DNA from: Myxococcus hansupus
Lineage (GTDB): Bacteria > Myxococcota > Myxococcia > Myxococcales > Myxococcaceae
Direction: 5' to 3'
NCBI RefSeq assembly: GCF_000280925.3
Contig: NZ_CP012109.1
Span: 1,942,501-2,006,500 of the forward strand
Length of the DNA stretch: 64,000 nucleotides
Made by a program: the position numbers and the translations under genes. The notes beneath the pieces were generated by a model that was given only the letters and a program-made list of their open reading frames with translations, was not told where the DNA came from and ran no database searches. Positions 50,022 to 60,470 of the stretch are shown here, piece by piece; the stretch's first letter is position 1; every line of letters begins with the position of its first letter.

Positions 50022-52633
50022 AAACCCCGCCTGTTGCCTTCGTCGAGGAAGAACTGGTCGGTGGTCACCTGGCCGGGCGGAGGCGCCTCGGCGGTGGGCT
50101 GGGTGCCATCCAGGAACGGCTCCAACCGGCCCGGGACGGAGTTGCCCGCGAGCAGGCCGCTGATGGGGTCGATGCGCACCTGCACGACGCCGGAGGGGAC
50201 CTCGAACTCCCGCGTGGGAAGTCCCTCATGGGCCACGCGCATGAACTGGAGCCAGATGGGCAGCGCGGCGCGGCCACCCGTTTCGCTGCCGCCCAGCGGT
50301 GCGTTGTTGTCGAAGCCCACCCACGCGCTGGCCACCCAGTCCGCGGTGTAGCCGGAGAACCACGTGTCTCTCGACTGCTGCGTGGTGCCCGTCTTGCCCG
50401 CGGCGGGGCGCTCCAGTGCGAGCACCGCGCGGCCCGAGCCGTCCTCCACCACGCTGCGCATCAGCGACGTGGTCAGGTAGGCCACGGCGGGCGGCAGCGT
50501 CTCCTCGAAGGCGGGCTGGTGCTCCTCCAGCACCTTGCCGTGCGCGTCCCGCACGCGCAGCAGCATCAGGGGCTCCGCGTACCGGCCGGTGGCCTGGAGC
50601 GTGGCGTAGGCGTTGGCGGCCTCCAGCATCGTCACCTCACCCGTGCCCAGGGCCAGCGTGAGGTTCTCCGGCAGCGGCGAGTGGATGCCCGCGCGCCGCG
50701 CGAAGTCGATGGTGGTGGCCGGGGTGAGGGCTTCGATGAGGCGCACGGACACCGTGTTCTTCGACTTGGTGAGGGCCTCGCGCAGCGTCATCGGGCCCTG
50801 GAACTGACGGTCGTAGTTCTGCGGCTTCCACGTCTTGCCCGTGTACGGGTCGCGCACGGCCTCGGGGGCATCGTTGATCTTGGACAGCGGCGTGTAGCGT
50901 CCGCTGCCCATGGCGGCGGCGTAGAGGAAGGGCTTGAAGGACGAGCCCGGCTGCCGCTTCGCCTGCGTCGCGCGGTTGAAGGAAGACCGCTCCGCGTCGT
51001 AGCCGCCCACCAGCGCCACCACGTGCCGGTTCTCGGGGCGGATGACCACGAGGCCGCCTTGCACCTCGGGCACCTGGTCCAGCGTCGCCTCGACGAAGGC
51101 GGGCGCGGGCGGGGCCTTGAGCACACGCACGAAGACGAGCTGTCCCTCCTGGAACACGTCGGAAATCTTCTTGGGGGCGCTCTTGCCCTTCTGCTTCGCC
51201 CAGCCGACGGTGGCGTAGGGGATTTCGGCGGTGCGGCCCACCAGGTCCACGCGCGCCACGTTGCGCTTCTCGTCCACCAGCGTGACGTAGCCGGTGAGGC
51301 GCAGGCCTTCCTCCATGGGCTTGAGGCGCACCGACTGCGTCAGGACTTCATCCGCGGAGAGCGGCGCCTCGTCGTCGGGCGTCAGGTCCGGCCGTTGCTC
51401 CTCGGCGCCTTCTTCCTCCAGCGGGTCCACGGACGCGCCACCGGCCTCCGGTGCCGCCGGGTCCTTCTCCGCCTTCGCCAGCGGGGCCAGGTCCGCGACG
51501 TAGCCCTGGTCCTTCTGCCGGCGCCCGGCCTCCTCGATGCGGGTGGCGATGAGGTTCCGGTAGCGCTCCCACTGGCCCTTCTCCAGCGTGCCACGAGGCC
51601 CGCGGTAGCCCTGCCGCCGGTCCACCGCCTCCAAGCCGTCACGCACGGACTGCTCCGCCGCGATTTGCAGCTTGGGCACCATGGCGATGTCCACCCGCAG
51701 CCCGCCCTCCATCACCGCCTGTTCGCCGTAGCGCGCGATGAGGGTGCGGCGAATCTCCTCGGTGTAGTACTGCCCCACGGGCGTGCCGCGCCGGGGCGCC
51801 AGGACGATGGGATTCTCCTTCTCCGTCTCCGCGACCTCGGCGGAGATGAAGCCGTTGCGCGCCATCTGGTCCAGCACGTAGCGCTGACGCGACTTCGCCC
51901 GCGTGATGTTCGTCACCGGGTTGATGCGGTGGGGCGACTGCACGGTGCCCGCGAGCACCGAGGCCTCGCTCACGTTCAGGTCCTTCGCGTGCTTGCCGAA
52001 GTAGAAGAGCGCGGCCTCCTCCAGGCCGTAGCGGCGCTGCCCGTAGTAGGACTGGTTGATGTAGAGCGAGAGAATCTGGTCCTTGGTGAGCGCCTCCTCC
52101 ACGCGCGGGGTGAGGATCCACTCGCGGGCCTTGCGCGAGAAGCTGCGCTCGGGCGTGAGCAGCAGGTTCTTCACCACCTGCTGGGTGATGGTGGACGCGC
52201 CCGACTTGCGGCTGTTGGGGATGAGGTTCTTGATGGCCGCGCGGGTGATGCCGAAGAAGTCCAGGCCCTCGTGCTTGTAGAAGTCCGCGTCCTCGGCCGC
52301 GAGGAAGGCGTTGCGCGCGTGCGGTGGCAGGTCCTCCACGCGAATCAGCGTGCGGCGCTCGTGCGCGAACTCGGCGCAGAGGCTGCCGTCACCACACATC
52401 ACCTTGGTGACCTGCGGCGGCTGGTAGTTGCGCAGCGCATCCACGGAGGGCAGGTCCTGGCTGTAATAGATGTAGCCCCCGACGCCCACGGCGACAGCGA
52501 GCACCAGGCCCACGATGCCGGTGATGAGCAGCCGCTTCGTCCAGCGCCACAGGCGGGCGCCGAACCCAGGGCGCGCCGGGGGAGTGGGTGTGGAGGAATC
52601 GGGCGAGGAAGGCATCGAGGGAACCGTGGGCAT
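50018..52633 (-). CDS. mrcA: Penicillin-binding protein 1A (bifunctional)
   Basis: 871 aa. A membrane anchor (about 34-56) is followed by a GT51 glycosyltransferase domain with catalytic Glu114 (AAEDADFYKHEG) and STITQQVVKNLLL. An OB-like insertion (about 390-510) precedes the transpeptidase domain with Ser564-x-x-Lys567 (PGSSFKPF), SKN (TKSKNTVS) and KTG (AGKTGTTQQS). It polymerises and cross-links peptidoglycan. ATG at 52633 or 52615 may be used. It is the first gene of a four-gene unit joined by overlaps, which is an unusual partner set for a PBP. Confidence 0.96.
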   Translation of the reverse strand: MPTVPSMPSSPDSSTPTPPARPGFGARLWRWTKRLLITGIVGLVLAVAVGVGGYIYYSQDLPSVDALRNYQPPQVTKVMCGDGSLCAEFAHERRTLIRVEDLPPHARNAFLAAEDADFYKHEGLDFFGITRAAIKNLIPNSRKSGASTITQQVVKNLLLTPERSFSRKAREWILTPRVEEALTKDQILSLYINQSYYGQRRYGLEEAALFYFGKHAKDLNVSEASVLAGTVQSPHRINPVTNITRAKSRQRYVLDQMARNGFISAEVAETEKENPIVLAPRRGTPVGQYYTEEIRRTLIARYGEQAVMEGGLRVDIAMVPKLQIAAEQSVRDGLEAVDRRQGYRGPRGTLEKGQWERYRNLIATRIEEAGRRQKDQGYVADLAPLAKAEKDPAAPEAGGASVDPLEEEGAEEQRPDLTPDDEAPLSADEVLTQSVRLKPMEEGLRLTGYVTLVDEKRNVARVDLVGRTAEIPYATVGWAKQKGKSAPKKISDVFQEGQLVFVRVLKAPPAPAFVEATLDQVPEVQGGLVVIRPENRHVVALVGGYDAERSSFNRATQAKRQPGSSFKPFLYAAAMGSGRYTPLSKINDAPEAVRDPYTGKTWKPQNYDRQFQGPMTLREALTKSKNTVSVRLIEALTPATTIDFARRAGIHSPLPENLTLALGTGEVTMLEAANAYATLQATGRYAEPLMLLRVRDAHGKVLEEHQPAFEETLPPAVAYLTTSLMRSVVEDGSGRAVLALERPAAGKTGTTQQSRDTWFSGYTADWVASAWVGFDNNAPLGGSETGGRAALPIWLQFMRVAHEGLPTREFEVPSGVVQVRIDPISGLLAGNSVPGRLEPFLDGTQPTAEAPPPGQVTTDQFFLDEGNRRGL

Positions 52634-52734
52634 CGCGCGGGACTGAAGAGAAAGTGCGCAGGTTAGACCGGGGGAGGTGGAACGGGAACCGCTCTGGCGA
52701 CCTGCCCGGTGCAGGCCCTCCAGGCAGGAGGGCG

Positions 52735-53895
52735 CTAGGGGGACGTCACCCCCTCACCCTGGGTGGAGCGAGACTGCCCACGCGGTGTCTGGGCGCCGCC
52801 GACGTCCACCTGGGCCATGCGACGCATCCGGTCGGCGTTGACGCGAGCTTGGACGTAGCGGGGGGACAGGTGCATGGCGGCGGCATACGCGGCGCGGGCG
52901 TCGTCTTCCTGTCCGAGCCGTTCGAAGGCCACACCCAGGTTGTTGTGCACGTAGGCCACGTGGGGAAGCAGCGCCGCGGCTTGCGTGAGGGCCTCCGCGG
53001 CCTTCTGGTTCTCCCCGGCGCGCAGATAGGTGAAGCCCAGGTTGTTGAGCGCGAAGCCATGCTCTGGATTCAGGTGCACCGCCTGCTGGAAGCGGAGCAT
53101 CGCCGCCGACAGCTCGCCTTGGGCCAGGTGCGCCCGGCCGAGCACCTGATAGGCCTCCACGTATTCGGGATTGCGAAGCACGGCTTCCTCGCCCGCGGCC
53201 ACCGCCTCGGGGTGGCGGCCCATCGACACCAACAGCCGGGCCTGTCGCACCAGGGGGCGGGCATCCAAGGGCAGCAGGCGGCCGAGTTGCCCATACGCCC
53301 GCACCGCCAGGTCCATCCGCCCGGTGAGGCCCGCGAGCTCCGCCACCATCGACACCGCGGCCGTGTCTTCCGGCGCGTCGTGAACGGCGCGACGGCACTC
53401 GGTGAGCGCGCCAGACAGGTCATCCCATTCGCGCAGCAGGTGCGCCCGGCTCAGGTGGTCCACGCGGCGTCCATGGACGTGCGGCAAGGCGAGGGAGGTG
53501 TCCACATCCGGTGCCGCGCGAGAGAGGCCGGGGGCGTCTTCGTTGCCCGGCGTCGAAGTGCTCGCGTCAACGACGATGCCCGTTCCGGCGGAGCGGCCCT
53601 CGGCTTGGGCGACGTCGTTCGTGCGCACCCACGCGGCCAAGGTGTGGCCCGCCGCGCTGCCGTCCCCTGGCGTCAGGGGCTGTTCCGGCGCTGGGAACGC
53701 GACGCGCACGACCGCGAGCCGCGCGTGTTGGCGCTCCGAGTCGAGCCACGTGCCCAGCGCTGGCGGCAGCGGCGCGTCCGCCCACGCGACAATCAAGCCG
53801 AGCGCCACCAGGCTGACGGGCACCAGCGCGGTCCGGACGGCGGACGGCAGGGTGAGGCCAGCGAACCGCGGGGTCTTCGAGTTGTCGTGGCGCAT
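52735..53895 (-). CDS. TPR-repeat protein with N-terminal membrane anchor
   Basis: 386 aa. A hydrophobic segment near residues 20-40 anchors it. Residues ~145-370 are TPR repeats (LLREWDDLSGALTECRRAV, PEYVEAYQVLGRAHLAQGEL, EHGFALNNLGFTYLRAGEN, AYVHNNLGVAFERLGQEDDA). It is a protein-interaction scaffold of unknown role. ATG at 53895 is chosen over a longer upstream frame that enters a non-coding stretch. It lies 100 bases upstream of PBP1A on the same strand and may be co-transcribed. Confidence 0.85.
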   Translation of the reverse strand: MRHDNSKTPRFAGLTLPSAVRTALVPVSLVALGLIVAWADAPLPPALGTWLDSERQHARLAVVRVAFPAPEQPLTPGDGSAAGHTLAAWVRTNDVAQAEGRSAGTGIVVDASTSTPGNEDAPGLSRAAPDVDTSLALPHVHGRRVDHLSRAHLLREWDDLSGALTECRRAVHDAPEDTAAVSMVAELAGLTGRMDLAVRAYGQLGRLLPLDARPLVRQARLLVSMGRHPEAVAAGEEAVLRNPEYVEAYQVLGRAHLAQGELSAAMLRFQQAVHLNPEHGFALNNLGFTYLRAGENQKAAEALTQAAALLPHVAYVHNNLGVAFERLGQEDDARAAYAAAMHLSPRYVQARVNADRMRRMAQVDVGGAQTPRGQSRSTQGEGVTSP

Positions 53896-54065
53896 GGTTC
53901 TGACCGGGGCTCCAGGGCGCCGTGTGTCGGCCTCCCACCCGGCGTCAATGCGACGGGCGTGCCACGCCTCCGCCCCGAGGGGCACAGGGGCGTGTGTGGC
54001 CCCCTGGCCACAGGGCAGGGGAAAAGCGTGGCGGGGGGCGCGGGCGGCATGCGACGGTCCGCGCG

Positions 54066-54836
54066 ATGAAGATCGCGACCTGGAACGTGAACTCGGTGCG
54101 GGCCCGGCAGGAGCGGTTGCTCGCCTGGTTGAAGAAGGCGCAGCCGGATGTCCTCTGCCTGCAGGAGCTCAAGTGCGTGGACGAGGACTTCCCCCTCGAG
54201 GCCGTGCGGGAGCTGGGCTACCACGCCGCCATCCACGGGCAGAAGACGTACAACGGGGTGGCCATCCTCGCGAAGGAGGAGCCGAAGGACGTCGTGAAGG
54301 GCTTGTCCGACGGCGTGGAGGACTCCCACGCGCGCCTCATCGCGGCGACGGTCGGTGGCATCCGCGTGGTGAGCGCGTACGCGCCCAATGGCCAGTCGGT
54401 GGATTCGCCCCAGTACCACTACAAGCTGGAGTGGTACGGCCGGCTGCGGCGCTATCTGGACACGCGCCACAAGCCCGACGAGCCCCTGGTGCTCGGCGGC
54501 GACTGGAACGTGGCGCCCGAGGACATCGACACCTACGACCCGAAGCTGTGGGAGGGCCAGACGCTCTTCACGCTCAAGGAGCGAGACGCCCTCCAGCACC
54601 TGGGCGCCTTCGGGCTGTCGGACGCCTTCCGCAGGCTGCACCCCGGCGTGCAGAAGTTCACCTGGTGGGACTACCGCATGCTCGGCTTCCCGAAGAACCT
54701 GGGCCTGCGCATCGACCACCTCTATGTGACGGCGCCCGTGGCCGAACGGCTGACGGTGGTGGACGTGGACCGCGAGGAGCGCAAGGGCAAGCAGCCCTCG
54801 GACCACGCGCCGGTGTGGCTCGAGCTGCGCGACTGA
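54066..54836 (+). CDS. xthA: Exodeoxyribonuclease III
   Basis: 256 aa. It is an AP endonuclease and 3'-5' exonuclease acting in base excision repair. Signatures are MKIATWNVNSVRARQ, LCLQELKCVDEDFP (metal-binding Glu), VVSAYAPNGQ, LGGDWNVAPEDIDTY (Asp/Asn) and the terminal SDHAPVWLEL (Asp-His). Length and order are standard. ATG at 54066 matches the family start. Confidence 0.96.
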   Translation: MKIATWNVNSVRARQERLLAWLKKAQPDVLCLQELKCVDEDFPLEAVRELGYHAAIHGQKTYNGVAILAKEEPKDVVKGLSDGVEDSHARLIAATVGGIRVVSAYAPNGQSVDSPQYHYKLEWYGRLRRYLDTRHKPDEPLVLGGDWNVAPEDIDTYDPKLWEGQTLFTLKERDALQHLGAFGLSDAFRRLHPGVQKFTWWDYRMLGFPKNLGLRIDHLYVTAPVAERLTVVDVDREERKGKQPSDHAPVWLELRD

Positions 54837-54925
54837 GTCACCCGCGTCCCCGGAAGCTCCCCGGCTCGACGTCGTCGGGGCGCTTCCAGGCAATCGCCCC
54901 CCAGGTTGCGCGTACGCCTTGGGGC

Positions 54926-56722
54926 ATGCGCCCTTTCTCGCTCGTCTGCGCGGTCCTCGCCTCGGTGGCGGTCCCATTTCCCGTCGGGGCCCAGGCGCCC
55001 TCGGCGCCGTCGCTGTCCGAACAGCTTCCAGGGGTCTGGGGCAACGAGACGCACTTCGGCCCGAAGGTTCGCGGTGCCCTCACGGTGGACGGGCGCCAGG
55101 GTGAATGGCGGGCCCAGGTCTCCGGCTTCGACGTCACCGCGAAGCGCGCTGGGGCCGACGTCACCTTCGCCCTGCCGGAGAACCAAGGCGCCTTCCGAGG
55201 CCGGTTGTCCGCGGACGAGAAGTCAATCGAAGGCTTCTGGATTCAGCCGCCGGGCATGACGCTGAGCGCGTCGTACGCCACGCCGCTCCGGTTGCGCGCC
55301 AGCAGCCCGCGTGTCTGGGAAGGGGTGGTGGCGCCCCTGGACGACACGAGCTCCATGTACCTGCGCATCCAGCGCGAACCGGATGGCTCGCTGACAGGCT
55401 TCATCCGCAATCCCGAGTTCAACTTCGGTCTGCGACGGCCCTTCAAGTTGGAGGTCCAGGGCAACGACCTGACCTTCGTCAACACGCGCCGCAAGAACGA
55501 CGCGCTCAGGGGGGTCTTCGACGAGGAGACGGGCAACATCTCGCTGCGCATCCAGGGCATCGGTCAGTTCGAGTTCTCCCGCCGCGACGAGCACACCGCG
55601 CCCCGCTTCCACCCGCGCACGCCCGGCGCGTCCACCTATGTCTACCGGCCTCCGGTGACGGGGGATGACGGCTGGAAGACGGCGACGCTGCAGAGCGTGA
55701 AGCTGGACCCGAAGCCCATCGCCGCGCTGGTGCAGTCCCTCACGGACGCCACCGCGACGGATGTCCACGCGCCCTACATCCACGCGCTGTTGATTGCCCG
55801 GCACGGGAAGCTCGTGGTGGAGGAGTACTTCCACGGCCACGGGAAGGCGCAGGTCCACGACATGCGCTCAGCGGGCAAGACGCTGGCGTCGGTGTTGCTT
55901 GGCATCGCGTTGGAGCAGAAGAAGGGCGTCACGGTTCAGACCCCTGTGTCGCGGTTGCTGCCCGGCCACGAGCCCCTGTTCCAGGAGGACCCGCGCAAGC
56001 AGCGCCTCACGCCCGAGCACCTGGTGACGATGACCTCGGGGTTGAGCTGCGACGACGACGACGGGGATTCGCCCGGCAACGAGGACGTGATGCAGTCGCA
56101 GCGGGCGGAGCGGGATTGGCATCGTTACGCGGCGGCGCTGCCCATGGCGCGGGAGCCGGGCGGCACGAAGGCCGTCTACTGCTCGGCGGGCATCAACCTG
56201 CTGGGCGCCGTCATCTCCCAGCAGTCGGGAATGCGGCTGCCAGAGTTCTTCGAGCAGCGCTTCGCCCGGCCGCTGGACATTCGCGACTACCACATGAACC
56301 TGATGCCAAACGGGGAGGGCTACCTGGGCGGCGGCATCTACCTGCGCCCCCGGGACGCGCTGAAGCTGGGACAGGTGTTCCTCTCCGGCGGCCGGTGGAA
56401 CCAGCGGCAGGTGGTGAGCCCGCGTTGGGTGGAGGCGTCGACGCAGCGGCACGCCGAGTTCGCCAGCGACCACGGTTATGGCTACGCGTGGCACCTGCAC
56501 GACATGAAGGTGGGCGAGCGCACCTATCGCGAGTACGCGGCGGAGGGGAACGGCGGCCAGTTCGTCATCGTCGTGCCGGAGCTCGACCTGACGGTGATGA
56601 TTGCCGCGGCGAACTACGGCGACTTCGCGCGCTGGTATCGCTTCCAGGACCTGGTGCCCCAGTACATCATCCCCGCGGTCCTCGACGCTCCGGCCGTGAA
56701 GCCACCCCGGGCGCGCGAGTAG
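54926..56722 (+). CDS. Exported serine beta-lactamase-fold hydrolase
   Basis: 598 aa with a signal peptide (LVCAVLASVAVPFPVGAQA). Residues ~30-225 are a beta-rich N-terminal domain. Residues ~260-580 are a class C beta-lactamase/penicillin-recognising fold with Ser315-x-x-Lys318 (MRSAGKTLAS), YCSAGINLLG in place of the usual Tyr-x-Asn and a late GNGGQF replacing HGG. The target could be an ester or a D-Ala peptide, and true beta-lactamase activity is doubtful. ATG at 54926 fixes the start; a longer frame upstream overlaps xthA and is not real. Confidence 0.85.
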   Translation: MRPFSLVCAVLASVAVPFPVGAQAPSAPSLSEQLPGVWGNETHFGPKVRGALTVDGRQGEWRAQVSGFDVTAKRAGADVTFALPENQGAFRGRLSADEKSIEGFWIQPPGMTLSASYATPLRLRASSPRVWEGVVAPLDDTSSMYLRIQREPDGSLTGFIRNPEFNFGLRRPFKLEVQGNDLTFVNTRRKNDALRGVFDEETGNISLRIQGIGQFEFSRRDEHTAPRFHPRTPGASTYVYRPPVTGDDGWKTATLQSVKLDPKPIAALVQSLTDATATDVHAPYIHALLIARHGKLVVEEYFHGHGKAQVHDMRSAGKTLASVLLGIALEQKKGVTVQTPVSRLLPGHEPLFQEDPRKQRLTPEHLVTMTSGLSCDDDDGDSPGNEDVMQSQRAERDWHRYAAALPMAREPGGTKAVYCSAGINLLGAVISQQSGMRLPEFFEQRFARPLDIRDYHMNLMPNGEGYLGGGIYLRPRDALKLGQVFLSGGRWNQRQVVSPRWVEASTQRHAEFASDHGYGYAWHLHDMKVGERTYREYAAEGNGGQFVIVVPELDLTVMIAAANYGDFARWYRFQDLVPQYIIPAVLDAPAVKPPRARE

Positions 56723-56765
56723 GGGCGCGCGCGGCGATTCATGCGATGCTCGCGGGCCCGAGGCC

Positions 56766-56966
56766 ATGACGACGCCACCGCCCGAATCGCTGCCGTTTCC
56801 TGACAGCCTGTGTCATCGCTGCGCGGCCCCGCCGCGCTACGTCCAATCGCGGACCACCACCTTCATCCTCTGTCCGCTGCTGCCCCAGAAGTACCCGCCG
56901 CAGCCCGTGCGCGGGTGCGCCCTCTTCAAGCCCAAGGCTCCGGACGCGCCGCCGCACCCTCGCTGA
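56766..56966 (+). CDS. Small Cys/Pro-rich protein
   Basis: 66 aa from ATG at 56766. It has four Cys: CHRC near residue 16, FILCPLLPQKYPPQPVRGC in the middle. The pattern CxxC...C...C suggests a small metal or redox site. Pro is abundant. Codon use follows the neighbouring genes and it occupies the gap between the hydrolase and kinase genes. No family is recognised; it seems to be a real small gene rather than chance. Confidence 0.6.
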   Translation: MTTPPPESLPFPDSLCHRCAAPPRYVQSRTTTFILCPLLPQKYPPQPVRGCALFKPKAPDAPPHPR

Positions 56967-57032
56967 GCAGGCGCCCGGTTGGACTCGCGGTGAAATGCTG
57001 GGAATCCAGGACTCGCGATTGCCGGGCGTCTG

Positions 57033-59498
<2,466 letters not shown>

Positions 59499-59516
59499 AG
59501 CGCGGCCGTCCGCCGT

Positions 59517-60470
59517 TCAGCCCGGGCCGGTGACGCCGAGGAGCTGGGCGTGCAGCGCGGGGGAGACCAGCCTCGCGAGCTGGGGCATCCGGCCGTGTTT
59601 GCACTCCACGAGGAAGGCGTGGAGGGATTCGGCGGACAGGCCATGCAGCAGCAGCCGGAAGCCCGCGCGCATCGTGGTCAGCGGAATCATGGGGTGGCGG
59701 TTGTTGACCAGCGCGACCAGCCCGGGCGCCTGGAGCAACGTGGCCACGTAGAGCGCGATGGTTTCGTCCAGTTGGAGGGAGTTGCTCGCCCGCCAGAAGT
59801 CCCGGTCCGTGAGGAAGAGCTGGTACACGGGCGTGAAGATTTCGATGGCGGATTGCAGGTCCAGCACGTTGGTCCATCGGTTCGGCAGCGGCTCGATGGG
59901 GAACGTGTCGGAGATGCCGCTGAAGTCGAGCCGCGCGGGCGGCGTGAGGGTCCGCCCTTGTTCGCGCAGCGCGCGGTTCAGCCGGATGACGAAGTTGTAG
60001 ATGTTGAGGTCGTGGTTCAGGAAGATTTCGTCCTTCACGTGCTCCAGCGTCGTGGGACGGATGGGGCTGGTGGGCACGCCCAGCTCCGGCGTGTTCCGGG
60101 CGATGAAGTCCAGAATCTCCGTGCCCACGTGGAAGTGGCGCAGGATGAGCGAGTTGGCCTCCGGGCTGACCCACGTCTTCAACCCCCATGCGAGCAGCCG
60201 GTGCAGCAGCTTGGAGGACGTGAAGCGGTTGGGGACGAACAGCTTCAGCAGTTGGAAGAAGACGATGTACATCCGCGCGATGGGGCGGATGACGGGCAGC
60301 AGGAACTGACGCGAGCGCGAGCGCTGGTCCACCAGCAACTCCGCCTTGGCGCGCTCGCTCATGGGGATGCTGCGGTCCAGGAACAGGGCCACCCACGGGT
60401 CCGGGTCTTGCGGGTCGTGCGGCGCATCGTTCAGCAGGGCGACGGGGTCGACCCGTGACGGCTCAGACAT
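59517..60470 (-). CDS. Protein of unknown function coupled to KS-HDO gene
   Basis: 317 aa, helical. A hydrophobic stretch (residues ~56-80, LPVIRPIARMYIVFFQLLKL) could bind a membrane peripherally. DLNIYNFVIRLNRALREQG and EIFTPVYQLFLTDRDFW are notable blocks, with no known catalytic motif. Its ATG overlaps the upstream KS-HDO stop by 8 bases, so they are translationally coupled and probably act in one pathway. The stop is close to the convergent kinase stop. No family is recognised with confidence. Confidence 0.75.
   Translation of the reverse strand: MSEPSRVDPVALLNDAPHDPQDPDPWVALFLDRSIPMSERAKAELLVDQRSRSRQFLLPVIRPIARMYIVFFQLLKLFVPNRFTSSKLLHRLLAWGLKTWVSPEANSLILRHFHVGTEILDFIARNTPELGVPTSPIRPTTLEHVKDEIFLNHDLNIYNFVIRLNRALREQGRTLTPPARLDFSGISDTFPIEPLPNRWTNVLDLQSAIEIFTPVYQLFLTDRDFWRASNSLQLDETIALYVATLLQAPGLVALVNNRHPMIPLTTMRAGFRLLLHGLSAESLHAFLVECKHGRMPQLARLVSPALHAQLLGVTGPG

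Noticed and set aside
53402..54925. Plus-strand frame extending upstream of the beta-lactamase-fold gene
   Set aside because: It crosses the TPR gene antisense and xthA in another frame. The ATG at 54926 begins a clear signal peptide.
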